From JACVRW01 sp034664085 (lineage in GTDB: Bacteria; Actinomycetota; Thermoleophilia; Solirubrobacterales; Thermoleophilaceae), in NCBI GenBank assembly GCA_034664085.1, contig JAXDII010000026.1:1-64000 (forward strand): a stretch of DNA of 64,000 nt. The letters are read 5' to 3'. The translations under genes and the position numbers were made by a program. Within the stretch, counting starts at the first letter, position 1. Each line of letters starts with the position of its first letter. The notes under the pieces are model-generated. The model was not told the DNA's origin, searched no databases, and saw only the letters and a list, made by a program, of their open reading frames with translations. Positions 23,984 to 32,537 of the stretch are shown piece by piece.

Positions 23984-25237
23984 TCACCCGCGGACTTCGG
24001 CCAACCGCTCGCGCAGCAGCTTGCCGCCCGCGTTGCGAGGCAGCTCGGCGACCTCGTGCACGGCCTTCGGCACCTTGAAGGGCTCCAGCCGCTCGCGGCA
24101 CCAGGCGCGCAGCTCTTCCGGCGCGGCGGGCTCGCGCAGCACCACGAAGGCAGTTATCGCCTCGCCCCACTCCGGGTCCGGGAGGCCGGCCACCCCCGCG
24201 TCAGCAACCGCCGGGTGCGCGAGCAGAGCCTGCTCGACCTCCAGCGGAGCGACGTTCTCGCCGCCGGTCACGATCAGCTCCTTGATGCGCCCCTCCACGT
24301 GCAGGCCGCCGTCGGAGTCGATGCGGCCGAGATCGCCCGTGTGGAGCCAGCCGTCTGCGGACAGGGCGCCGCGTGCGACCATCGGCCCGCGCACCAGGAT
24401 CTCCCTCTCGCTGCTCAGCTCCAGCTCAACGCCCGGCAGCGGACGGCCGGGGCTGCCAGCGACCACCTGCGAGCAGGTCTCGGTCATGCCATAGACGGGC
24501 ACCACCGGGATGCCCGCGTCGCGCGCCCAGTCGAGCAGCCCCGCGGGGATCGGGCCGCCTCCCAGCGCGATCGCGCGCAGCCCCGGCGCCGCTCGCAGGC
24601 CGGCGGCGCGGAGGCGGGCGAGCATCGTCGGCACGAGCGAGGCGAGCGTGACCTCCCCGGCCTCGAGCACGGACTTCACCCGGTCCACGTCGAAGCGCTC
24701 GTGCACCACGGCCGTGGTGTGGCCGATCACGCAGCGCACGAGCACGCCCAGGCCGCCGACGTGGTGCAGCGGCAGCGGGCAGAGCCAGCGGTCGTCCGGC
24801 TCCATGCCCACCGCGCCGGCCGACGCGGCCGCGCTGGCGGCGTGGTTGGCGAAGGTCAGCTCGACCGCCTTGGCCGCGCCGGTGGTGCCCGACGTGCGGA
24901 TTACGCTGTGGACGGCCTCGGGGTCGAAGCTCGAACGCAGGCGGGCGTCCAGGCCGCCGCCGGCGGCCCCCGGCGCGGGCGACGGCGGCGTAGCCGGCGG
25001 CCCGGGCTCCAGCACCGCCCCCATCCGTGGCACCGCGTGCATCAGCTCGGCGAAGGCGAGGCCGGGCGGGTGCGTGACCTGCACCCGGTCCCCCTGCTGG
25101 ACGCCGGACGCGCCAAGCGCGCGGGCCGCCAGGGTCGCCCGCTCGTCGAGCTGCGCATAGGTGAGCGAGCCGTCGTCGGCGGCGACGGCAGCGTGATCGG
25201 GCCGGGCCCGGGCGGCGGCGGTGAGCCAGTCGTCCAC
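23984..25237 (-). CDS. menE: o-Succinylbenzoate-CoA ligase
   Basis: ANL-family adenylating enzyme that activates o-succinylbenzoate with CoA. 417 residues; short for the family because it ends soon after the C-terminal lid. Seen: the AMP-binding P-loop RTSGTTGAAKAVELT, PLHHVGGLG, the YGMTETCSQ motif, HTGDLGRID and a C-terminal PRNAGGKLLR with the catalytic lysine. I use the GTG at 25237 (MDDWLTAAARARPDH); the longer frame would need TTG. Divergent from menB with 50 bp between starts, within the men cluster, which supports MenE over a generic acyl-CoA ligase. Confidence 0.87.
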   Translation of the reverse strand: MDDWLTAAARARPDHAAVAADDGSLTYAQLDERATLAARALGASGVQQGDRVQVTHPPGLAFAELMHAVPRMGAVLEPGPPATPPSPAPGAAGGGLDARLRSSFDPEAVHSVIRTSGTTGAAKAVELTFANHAASAAASAGAVGMEPDDRWLCPLPLHHVGGLGVLVRCVIGHTTAVVHERFDVDRVKSVLEAGEVTLASLVPTMLARLRAAGLRAAPGLRAIALGGGPIPAGLLDWARDAGIPVVPVYGMTETCSQVVAGSPGRPLPGVELELSSEREILVRGPMVARGALSADGWLHTGDLGRIDSDGGLHVEGRIKELIVTGGENVAPLEVEQALLAHPAVADAGVAGLPDPEWGEAITAFVVLREPAAPEELRAWCRERLEPFKVPKAVHEVAELPRNAGGKLLRERLAEVRG

Positions 25238-25271
25238 GCGGGAGAGCGTACGGCGCGGGGCCGTGCGCAAC

Positions 25272-25277
25272 TATCGT
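25272..25277 (+). promoter_or_regulatory. -10 box TATCGT of the menBAC operon
   Basis: TATCGT ends 10 nt before the menB ATG; it is the same hexamer as in front of the CBS gene, embedded in ACTATCGT in both places. Confidence 0.45.
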
Positions 25278-25287
25278 TTGTCAACTG

Positions 25288-26157
25288 ATGACTACCTCCT
25301 GGACCGAGCAGCAGGCCCAGCGCCAGATCCGACCCGCCGCCGAGTGGCGGCCCGGCGGCGGCGAGTACGAGGACATCCGCTACGAGGTCGCGGACGGCAT
25401 CGCGAAGATCACGATCGACCGTCCGGACGTGCGCAACGCCTTCCGGCCCGAGACCCTGATCGAGATCTCCGAGGCGCTCGAGCGGGCGCGCGAGGACACC
25501 GGCGTAGGCGTGATCGTGCTCACCGGCGAGGGGCCGCTGGCCTTCTGCTCGGGCGGCGACCAGCGTGTGCGCGGCGACTCGGGATACGTGGCCGGCGGGG
25601 CCGACGTCGGGCGCTTCCACGTGACCGACCTGCACGTCCAGATGCGGCGCATGCCCAAGCCGATCGTGGCGATGGTGGCCGGCTATGCGATCGGCGGCGG
25701 GCACGTGCTGCACGTGGTCTGCGACCTCACGATCGCGGCGGACAACGCGCGCTTCGGCCAGACCGGGCCGAAGGTGGGCAGCTTCGACGGCGGCTTTGGC
25801 GCCAGCCTGCTGGCCGCCCAGGTCGGCCAGAAGAAGGCCAAGGAGATCTGGTTCCTGTGCCGCCAGTACTCGGCCGACGAGGCGCTCGGCATGGGGCTCG
25901 TGAACACGGTGGTGCCGCTCGAGGAGCTCGAGGAGGAGACCGTGCGCTGGTGCCGCGAGATGCTGGAGCTGTCCCCGTTCGCGCTGCGCCTGCTGAAGGC
26001 GAGCTTCAACGCCTCCGAGGACGGCTTCGCGGGCATCCAGCAGCTCGCCCACGACGCCAACCTCCTCTTCTACGCGAGCGAAGAGGCGCAGGAGGGCCGC
26101 GACGCGTACCGGGAGAAGCGCCGGCCCGACTTCGGGAAGTTCCCGAAGCGGCCGTGA
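25288..26157 (+). CDS. menB: 1,4-Dihydroxy-2-naphthoyl-CoA synthase
   Basis: Crotonase-fold enzyme that closes the second ring of the naphthoquinone. 289 residues. Seen: RPDVRNAFRPET, the oxyanion-hole CSGGDQRVRG typical of MenB, GYAIGGGHVLHVVCDLTIA, and the catalytic Asp/Gly segment KVGSFDGGFGASLLA. The C-terminal EEAQEGRDAYREKRRPDF is also diagnostic. Its stop overlaps the menA GTG (GTGA). Confidence 0.96.
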   Translation: MTTSWTEQQAQRQIRPAAEWRPGGGEYEDIRYEVADGIAKITIDRPDVRNAFRPETLIEISEALERAREDTGVGVIVLTGEGPLAFCSGGDQRVRGDSGYVAGGADVGRFHVTDLHVQMRRMPKPIVAMVAGYAIGGGHVLHVVCDLTIAADNARFGQTGPKVGSFDGGFGASLLAAQVGQKKAKEIWFLCRQYSADEALGMGLVNTVVPLEELEEETVRWCREMLELSPFALRLLKASFNASEDGFAGIQQLAHDANLLFYASEEAQEGRDAYREKRRPDFGKFPKRP

Positions 26158-27068
26158 GCGGCGCGATCGGCCGCGCGGCGGCGCCGCGCGGCACGCTCAG
26201 GCTGTGGCTGCTCGCCGCCCGCCCCCGGACTCTTCCCGCGGCCGTGGCGCCGGTGCTGGTCGGCACGTCGCTGGCTGCGACCGAGGACGAGTTCCGGGCC
26301 CTGCCCTTCATCGCGGCGCTGCTCGGCAGCGTGTTCATCCAGATCGGCACGAACCTCTCGAACGACTACTCCGACGCCCGCCGCGGCGCCGACACCGACG
26401 AGCGGCTCGGACCCGTGCGGGTCACCGCGGGCGGCCTGATGCCGCCGAAGCGCGTGCTGGTCGGGACCTACGTCGCATTCGGCATCGCGGTGGCCGCGGG
26501 CCTCTACCTGGCGTCGGTGGCGGGCTGGGAGCTGATCGCCGTGGGCGCGGCCTCGATCCTGGCCGGCGTGCTCTACACGGGTGGACCGCGTCCCTATGGG
26601 TACGAGGGCCTCGGTGAGCTGTTCGTCTTCGTCTTCTTCGGGCTGGTCGCGGTGGCCGGCTCCTACTTCGTCCAGACCGAGGAGCTGCGCTGGGAGGCGT
26701 TCGCCCTGGCGCTCCCAGTCGGGCTGCTCGCGTCGGCGATCCTGGTCGTGAACAACGTGCGCGACATCGACACCGACCGCCGCGCCGGCAAGCGCACGCT
26801 TGCGGTGAAGCTCGGCCGCGACCGCGCGCGGCTGCTGTTCACGGCGATGGTGGTCCTCGCGTTCGCCGCTCCGGCCGCGACCTGGGCGCTCGGCGGGCTG
26901 AGCGCCTGGCTGCTGCTCACGCTCGCGGCGCTGCCCCTGGTGCCACCGCTGATCGAGACCGTCTCCACCCGCAGCGACGGGCCGTCGCTGAACGGCGCGC
27001 TGGCCGGGACCGGCCGGCTGCTGGCCGTCTTCTCGCTGCTGCTGTCCGCCGGCGTGCTGCTGTCGTGA
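26154..27068 (+). CDS. menA: 1,4-Dihydroxy-2-naphthoate polyprenyltransferase
   Basis: Integral-membrane UbiA-family prenyltransferase that attaches the isoprenoid tail and releases CO2, giving demethylmenaquinone. 304 residues with about eight hydrophobic helices. The first Asp-rich motif NLSNDYSDARRGADTDER and the second one around NNVRDIDTDRRAGKRT bind the diphosphate through magnesium. Joined to menB and menC by GTGA overlaps at both ends. Confidence 0.95.
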   Translation: MSGAIGRAAAPRGTLRLWLLAARPRTLPAAVAPVLVGTSLAATEDEFRALPFIAALLGSVFIQIGTNLSNDYSDARRGADTDERLGPVRVTAGGLMPPKRVLVGTYVAFGIAVAAGLYLASVAGWELIAVGAASILAGVLYTGGPRPYGYEGLGELFVFVFFGLVAVAGSYFVQTEELRWEAFALALPVGLLASAILVVNNVRDIDTDRRAGKRTLAVKLGRDRARLLFTAMVVLAFAAPAATWALGGLSAWLLLTLAALPLVPPLIETVSTRSDGPSLNGALAGTGRLLAVFSLLLSAGVLLS

Positions 27069-28075
27069 AGCGCAGCCTGCTGCGGCTCTCGATCCCCTTC
27101 CGAGAGCCGTTCGTGACGGCGAACGCAGTGGTGACCGCACGCGAGCTGGTGCTGCTGCGGCTGGAGGCGAGCGACGGCACGGTCGGCTGGGGCGAGGCGG
27201 CGCCGTTCGAGCCCTACGACGGCGTGCCGCTCGAGCGGGCGATCGCCGCGCTCAGCGGCGGCGGAGGACGGCGCCCCCCGCAGGCGCGGGCGGCGGAGGA
27301 GATCGCCCGGCTCGACCTCGAGGCGCGCCAGGAGGACCGCCCGCTCGCGGAGCTGTCGCGCGACGCCCTGCCGGTGAACATGACGCTGCCGGCCGGCCCG
27401 CCGGCGGAGGTGGCCGAGCGGGCACGCGAGGGCCTGCGCGCCGGCTATGCCTGCTTCAAGGTGAAGGTGGGCCTGCCCGAGGACGTCGAGCGCGTCGCCG
27501 CGGTGCGCGAGGCCGTGGGGCCGTGGCCGGCGCTGCGAGTGGACGCCAACCGGGCGTGGTCGGTCGACGAGGCCGTGGCGCGCATCCGCGAGCTCGAGGA
27601 GCACGACCTCGAGTTCGTCGAGCAGCCGTGCCGCAGCCTCGAGGACCTGCGCCAGGTGCGTGGCCGCGTGTCGACGCCGATCGCCGCCGACGAGTCCGTC
27701 GCGTCGGCGCGGGCGGTGCGCCGCGCGGTCGACATGGAGGCCTGCGACGTGGTCAACGTGAAGCTGGCCAGCGCGGGCGGCTTCAAGGCGGCCCGGGAGG
27801 CGCTGCGGCTGGCGCGCGCCAATGGCCTCGGGGCGTTCCTGTCGAGCACGCTCGACGGCCCGTGGGGCATCGCCGCGGCGCTGCAGCTCGCCTCATCGGA
27901 GGACGTGCAGCTGGCCTGCGGGCTCGCCACGCTGGAGCTCTTCGACGCGCCGCTCGCGCGCGCCCTGCCGGCGCCGCGCAACGGGACGCTGAAGGTGCCC
28001 GCCGGCCCCGGCCTCGGCGTTGAGGTGGACGAGGGCGCCCTGGCCGAGCTCCTGGTCGAGGAGCTGCCCGCCTAG
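27065..28075 (+). CDS. menC: o-Succinylbenzoate synthase
   Basis: Enolase-superfamily dehydratase. 336 residues. The barrel lysine motif FKVKVG, metal ligands in RVDANRAW, FVEQPC and AADESVAS, and the second catalytic lysine in VNVKLASAGG appear in order. Start overlaps the menA stop (GTGA). At the 3' end the TAG stop lies in a CTAG shared with the stop of the convergent CHRD gene. Confidence 0.94.
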   Translation: MKRSLLRLSIPFREPFVTANAVVTARELVLLRLEASDGTVGWGEAAPFEPYDGVPLERAIAALSGGGGRRPPQARAAEEIARLDLEARQEDRPLAELSRDALPVNMTLPAGPPAEVAERAREGLRAGYACFKVKVGLPEDVERVAAVREAVGPWPALRVDANRAWSVDEAVARIRELEEHDLEFVEQPCRSLEDLRQVRGRVSTPIAADESVASARAVRRAVDMEACDVVNVKLASAGGFKAAREALRLARANGLGAFLSSTLDGPWGIAAALQLASSEDVQLACGLATLELFDAPLARALPAPRNGTLKVPAGPGLGVEVDEGALAELLVEELPA

Positions 28076-28593
28076 TCCCTCAGCTGGCCGCGGATCTCTC
28101 CGCCCGGGAACGTCGCGCTGTGGACGTTGGCGTAGGTCACGCCGGCGCGGATCGCGCGCAGCAGCTCTTCGAACTGGCCCGCGTCGAGGCCTTGTGCGGG
28201 GATTCCGAGCACGTCCGCGGGCCGGACCGTCCCGCTGATCGTGGCCGGACCGGGCGGGCATGCCTGCGTGCCGGTCGGGCCGTTGCCGAGGTTCGAGCAC
28301 AGGAAGACCGTGATGCCGCCGTTGACCGAGCGCTGACCCAGGTGGATGTGCGCCTGCTGGACCGGCCCCGTGAGCTGGGAGTAGCTCAGCTCGTAGCGGA
28401 TCTCCTGCTGGCTCGTCCGTACGCGGGCGCGGAACTTGCCGGTGGCGTCGGTGGAGACGGCGGGGACCTCCTCGAAGCCGCTCAGCCGCGTGCGCACCTC
28501 GCTTCCGCCGCCGGCGACCGCCGTCGTTGCGACCACGCTCGCGACCGCCACGACGGCGACCGCGCCTACGAGTTGAAGACGCTTTCGAGTCAT
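28072..28593 (-). CDS. Secreted CHRD-domain protein
   Basis: 173 residues: a signal peptide (MTRKR, hydrophobic core, TTAVAGG, about 1-28) followed by one CHRD domain, recognisable from the opening LSGFEEVPAVST, the AHIHLG motif and the closing ANVHSATFPGGEIRGQL. CHRD domains occur in secreted bacterial proteins and in chordin; the molecular role is unknown. It starts 47 nt after menH on the same strand and shares a CTAG stop with menC. Confidence 0.87.
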   Translation of the reverse strand: MTRKRLQLVGAVAVVAVASVVATTAVAGGGSEVRTRLSGFEEVPAVSTDATGKFRARVRTSQQEIRYELSYSQLTGPVQQAHIHLGQRSVNGGITVFLCSNLGNGPTGTQACPPGPATISGTVRPADVLGIPAQGLDAGQFEELLRAIRAGVTYANVHSATFPGGEIRGQLRD

Positions 28594-28640
28594 GCCGGGG
28601 CATACGCAAACCCCCGTGCCCGGTTCGGAACCCTGGCGCG

Positions 28641-29339
28641 TTAGCCCAACCGGGCGCGGAAGGCGGCGATCAGGGCCGCCACGTCGGCCGGGCGCTGGAG
28701 CTGCGGCGCGTGCCCGGCCTCCTGCACGATCGCTGCCTCCGCGTTGGGCGCCGTGTCGGCGATCCGCCGCGCCGCGCCCGCGTAGCCGTCGTCGCGGACG
28801 CCGGCGATCGCCAGGACGGGCAGCTCGAGCCTGACGAGCTCGTGCCAGACCGGCTCCAGCACGCCTTGCCCCGCCGTGCGCAGCAGCCGGGCCAGGTGCG
28901 CCGGCTCCTGGGCCAGGCGGCCCGGCCGCTGGGCCTCGACGAGCGAGTCGGACTGGTCGGCGAACAGCGGCTGGCGCTCCCAGACGCCGACGATGTCCTC
29001 GATCGTCGCGGCCTCCATCCACGAGGCCAGCCGGTCGTCCGCCTCGGCCCGGGCCGCCCGCAGGGCCGGCTCGTCGATCCCGGCGGTGGCGCCCACCGTG
29101 ACCAGGCCCGCGTAGCGCCCCGGATCGCGCAGGGCCGCCCGCAGAGCCAGCCTGCCCCCGAGCGAGTAGCCCGCCAGCAGCGCGCCCGCTCCGGCGGCGG
29201 CGATCTCGGCGAGCCGTCCCTCGAAGGAGTGCTCGCGATGTTCGAGCAGGACGGTCGGCGGCTCGAGGCCCTCGGCGACGTCGGCCCACGCGTCCGCGGG
29301 CTGCATGAACCCCGGGATCAGCAGAACGGGCGGCGTCAT
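28641..29339 (-). CDS. menH: Alpha/beta hydrolase, probable SHCHC synthase
   Basis: 232-residue alpha/beta hydrolase. The nucleophile elbow GYSLGGRLALRAAL, an oxyanion segment LLIPGFMQPADAW and a terminal EAGHAPQLQRP with the catalytic His fit MenH, which removes pyruvate from the MenD product. Divergent from menD with about 60 bp between starts, which strongly supports the assignment. ATG at 29339 chosen (MTPPVLLIPGF); an ATG nine bases upstream is equally open. Confidence 0.8.
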   Translation of the reverse strand: MTPPVLLIPGFMQPADAWADVAEGLEPPTVLLEHREHSFEGRLAEIAAAGAGALLAGYSLGGRLALRAALRDPGRYAGLVTVGATAGIDEPALRAARAEADDRLASWMEAATIEDIVGVWERQPLFADQSDSLVEAQRPGRLAQEPAHLARLLRTAGQGVLEPVWHELVRLELPVLAIAGVRDDGYAGAARRIADTAPNAEAAIVQEAGHAPQLQRPADVAALIAAFRARLG

Positions 29340-29384
29340 GGGCCGCATGATGCACGCCCCGGGCCGTCAGGGGGCGGCGGCGGG

Positions 29385-29390
29385 TAGCGT
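29385..29390 (+). promoter_or_regulatory. -10 box TAGCGT of menD
   Basis: TAGCGT ends 8 nt before the menD GTG with no ribosome-binding site between. Confidence 0.45.
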
Positions 29391-29398
29391 GCCCGCTC

Positions 29399-31063
29399 GT
29401 GGAGCCGATCAACCGGACCTATGCGCCGCTTCAGGCCTTCGTCGACGAGCTGGTGCGCTGCGGCATGCGCCACGCGGTCACCTGTCCGGGCTCGCGCAAC
29501 GCGCCGCTGGCGCTGACGCTCGCGTCGCACCCCGGCCTGGAGGCCGTCTCGGTGATCGATGAGCGCTCGGCGGGCTTCTTCGCGCTCGGCATGGCGAAGG
29601 CGACGGGCCGCCCGGTGGCGGTCGCCTGCACGTCGGGGACGGCGGCGGCCAACCTCCACCCCGCGGTGGCGGAGGCGTGGGAGGCGCGCGTGCCGCTGCT
29701 GGTGCTGACCGCCGACCGGCCACCGGAGCTGCGCGACGTCGGCGCCGGCCAGGCGATCGACCAGATCAAGCTCTACGGCGGGGCGGTCAAGTGGTTCGTC
29801 GAGGTGGGCAGCCACGACCCGCACCGCGAGACCGCGGTCCACCACCGGGCGCTCGGGTGCCGCGCCTACTGGACCGCGGCGGGCGGCCGCCCCGGCCCCG
29901 TCCACCTCAACTTCCCGCTGCGCGAGCCGCTGGCGCCGGTCAGCGAGCCGCTCGACTCCGGGGACTGGGAAGGCCGCCGCGGCGGGCGTCCCTGGACGGA
30001 GCTGCGCGAGCACGCCGGGGTGCCGCACGCGAATGACGTGCAGGAGCTGGCGGCGCGCATCGCCGCCACGCCGCGCGGCGTAGTGGTGTGCGGGCCGACC
30101 GGCGAGCAGATCGCCGAGCCCGCCGCGCGGCTGGCTGCGGCGTGCGGCTGGCCGCTGCTGGCCGAGCCCACGTCGGGGGTGCGCTGCGGGCCGCACGACC
30201 GCTCGCACGTCGTCGCCCACTACGACGTGCTGCTGCGGGTGGGCGCCTTCGCCGAGCGCCACTCCGCTGGCCTCGTCTTGCGCGTCGGCGACACGCCCAC
30301 CTCCAAGCCGCTGCGTGCCTGGATGGCGTCCGCCCCGCAGGTTGTGCTCGACCCGCACGCCGCATGGCACGAGCCCACGCGCCACGCCGAGCTGCTGCTG
30401 GAGGCCGCGGCGGCGCCCACCCTCGATGCGCTGGCCGCTGCGGTCGAGATGCGCACCGCCGAGCGCGACCCCGCTTGGCTCGGCTCGTGGCGGGCGGCCG
30501 ACGCCCAGGTGGCCCCGGCGCTTGCCGCCGCGCCGGACCCCTTCGAGCCGAAGGTGCTCGCGGCGCTGGAGCCCGAGCTGCCGGACGGCGCGATCGTCTG
30601 GCTCAGCTCGTCGATGCCGATCCGCGACGTGGAGGCGTACTTCCCGCAGTCGCCCAAGCGCCTGCGCTTCCTCGCCAACCGCGGCGCCAACGGCATCGAC
30701 GGCGTGGCCTCCTCGGCCGCGGGCGCGGCGCTTGCGGCCGGCGCGCCGGCCTGGCTGCTGACCGGCGAGCTGGCGCTTCTGCACGACATCGGCGGCCTGC
30801 TGGCCGCCCGCCGGGCCGGCGCCGACCTGCAGGTCGTCTGCCTCAACAACGGCGGCGGCGGCATCTTCGACTTCCTGCCCGTGGCCGAGCACGCGGACGC
30901 CGCGCTCTACGAGGAGCACATCGCCACCCCGGCGGGCGTGGACCTGGCCGCGCTCGTGCCCGAGGTGCGGGAGGTGCGCACCGAGCGCGCGACCAACGTC
31001 GAGCTCCACCGCGAGGTGGTGGAGCGGCTCGGGCGCAGCCTCGCCGGGGCCGCTACGGCCTAG
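29399..31063 (+). CDS. menD: 2-Succinyl-5-enolpyruvyl-6-hydroxy-3-cyclohexene-1-carboxylate synthase
   Basis: Thiamine-diphosphate enzyme joining isochorismate and 2-oxoglutarate. 554 residues, normal for MenD: N-terminal TCPGSRNAPLALTL, the ThDP-activating Glu in VIDERSAGFFALG, TSGTAAANLHPAV, LTADRPPELRDVGAGQAIDQ, and the C-terminal NRGANGIDG plus the NNGGGGIFDFLP metal-binding motif. GTG start. Its 3' end overlaps the last MCE gene on the other strand by 11 bp. Confidence 0.96.
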   Translation: MEPINRTYAPLQAFVDELVRCGMRHAVTCPGSRNAPLALTLASHPGLEAVSVIDERSAGFFALGMAKATGRPVAVACTSGTAAANLHPAVAEAWEARVPLLVLTADRPPELRDVGAGQAIDQIKLYGGAVKWFVEVGSHDPHRETAVHHRALGCRAYWTAAGGRPGPVHLNFPLREPLAPVSEPLDSGDWEGRRGGRPWTELREHAGVPHANDVQELAARIAATPRGVVVCGPTGEQIAEPAARLAAACGWPLLAEPTSGVRCGPHDRSHVVAHYDVLLRVGAFAERHSAGLVLRVGDTPTSKPLRAWMASAPQVVLDPHAAWHEPTRHAELLLEAAAAPTLDALAAAVEMRTAERDPAWLGSWRAADAQVAPALAAAPDPFEPKVLAALEPELPDGAIVWLSSSMPIRDVEAYFPQSPKRLRFLANRGANGIDGVASSAAGAALAAGAPAWLLTGELALLHDIGGLLAARRAGADLQVVCLNNGGGGIFDFLPVAEHADAALYEEHIATPAGVDLAALVPEVREVRTERATNVELHREVVERLGRSLAGAATA

Positions 31064-32537
31064 CCGGCCGGTTGCCCTCGCGGCCCTTCGGCGCCGGCAC
31101 CACGGGAGCGTGCCCGCGCCGCAGCCGCGGGTACTTCTCGTCGCCGAAGAGCTGAGCGGGCGCCACGAAGCAGGGCGGCTCGGCGTCGGTGCCGGCCCCC
31201 GCCGGATCGCGCTGCTCGCCGCCGTTGGGGTTGCAGTCGAAGCTCTCGATCACGCCGAGCGGAACGGCGCGCTGGTAGGCGTTCGGCGCGATGTAGGCGT
31301 TGGCCCGCTCCCACGGCGGCCGCGTCGCGCGCTGCTGCAGGGAGCGGCTGTCGATGATCGCCACCTGCGGCAGGTAGTGCTCCCCCGCCCCGCGGCTTTG
31401 GTACCCGCCCTCCCCCGTGCCCGCCAGCGCGCCCGCGCCGGTCGACAGGAACTGCGACACCTGGGTGCGCGAGTAGGACAGGTAGGCGAGGATCGGGTTC
31501 AGCTCGGGCATGAACACGTGGGTGGACTCGAGCAGCGGCTCGGCGCCCTCCAGGAAGCGCTCCGCCGCCGGCACGCCCGTCGTCGAGGCGTCGACGAGCG
31601 GGTCGACCTCGCGGAACAGGTGCTCGAGGTCCGGGGCGAGGTCGCCGAGGTCGCGCAGCGTCGGCGCGAGGTCGTCGGCGGGCGCACGCAGGTCGCGCAC
31701 GAGCGGATCGGTGTCGCGCGCGAAGCGCTCGAGCCGGCCGACGGTGGCACGCGTCTCGCGCAGGAAGGTGGGCAGCACCTCGAAGGTCTCGGCCAGCGCG
31801 TCGTCGCGCGAGGCGAGCGCTGCGAAGGTGGCGTCTCCGTTCACGACCAGGCCGCGCAGCTGGCCGTCCTCGCGCGAGATCGCCCGGAACACGCGGCCCG
31901 TGTCGCGCACCACCCGGCGCAGCGCCACCTCCTGCTCGTCGAGCGGCCGCAGCAGGTCGGCGCCGTCCCTGAAGAACGGCGCGGCGTTGCCGAGCGAGTC
32001 GTTGAGGTCCGACGCGAAGCTGCCCGTCGACGCGATGCCGGCCTCGTGCAGCCACTCCTGGAAGTAGTGGCGCGTCCGCGGGTCGAAGGCCTGGAAGACC
32101 TCGTCGAGCTCGACGGTCTCCTGCACGTTCGCGCGCCGCAGGGTGCCGCCGTCGTCCAGGTTCGGGCCCGTCCCGCTGCCCGGGGCCAGCTCCACGTAGG
32201 TCTCGCCGAGCAGGCTCTTCTGGCGCAGGATCGCGCGCGCGTCGGCCTTGAGCGGGGCGAAGCGCGAGTCCAGCTCGATCTCGGCCACGGTGGTGCGCGC
32301 GCCCGGGCCCAGCTCGGTCGCCTTCACCTTGCCGACGTTCACGCCGGCCATGCGCACGTCGGCCTCCTTCGCGAGCAGCGCCGCCTCGGGAAACTCGGCC
32401 TTGAATCGGTAGCCCTCGGGGCGCAGCGGCAGCGTGCCGCCGAACGAGACCCACAGGAACAGCAGCAGGGCGAACACCGACAGCGTGAACATCAGCATCG
32501 CCGCGATCCTGCCGAAGGTGGGCGGGTTCTTGTTCAC
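31053..32537 (-). CDS. MCE-family protein, sixth and last of the block (MceF position)
   Basis: 494 residues: a short cytoplasmic start, one transmembrane helix (about 11-32), an MCE/MlaD domain (about 42-125, FKAEFPEAALLAKEADVRMAGVNVGKV) and a long helical tail. MCE proteins form a lipid-conducting tube outside the membrane, fed by YrbE permeases and an ATPase. The C-terminal third has Cys-containing FDCNPNGGEQ and PPCFVAP segments like other actinobacterial Mce proteins. GTGA overlap with the upstream MCE gene; convergent 11-bp overlap with menD. Confidence 0.88.
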   Translation of the reverse strand: MNKNPPTFGRIAAMLMFTLSVFALLLFLWVSFGGTLPLRPEGYRFKAEFPEAALLAKEADVRMAGVNVGKVKATELGPGARTTVAEIELDSRFAPLKADARAILRQKSLLGETYVELAPGSGTGPNLDDGGTLRRANVQETVELDEVFQAFDPRTRHYFQEWLHEAGIASTGSFASDLNDSLGNAAPFFRDGADLLRPLDEQEVALRRVVRDTGRVFRAISREDGQLRGLVVNGDATFAALASRDDALAETFEVLPTFLRETRATVGRLERFARDTDPLVRDLRAPADDLAPTLRDLGDLAPDLEHLFREVDPLVDASTTGVPAAERFLEGAEPLLESTHVFMPELNPILAYLSYSRTQVSQFLSTGAGALAGTGEGGYQSRGAGEHYLPQVAIIDSRSLQQRATRPPWERANAYIAPNAYQRAVPLGVIESFDCNPNGGEQRDPAGAGTDAEPPCFVAPAQLFGDEKYPRLRRGHAPVVPAPKGREGNRPARP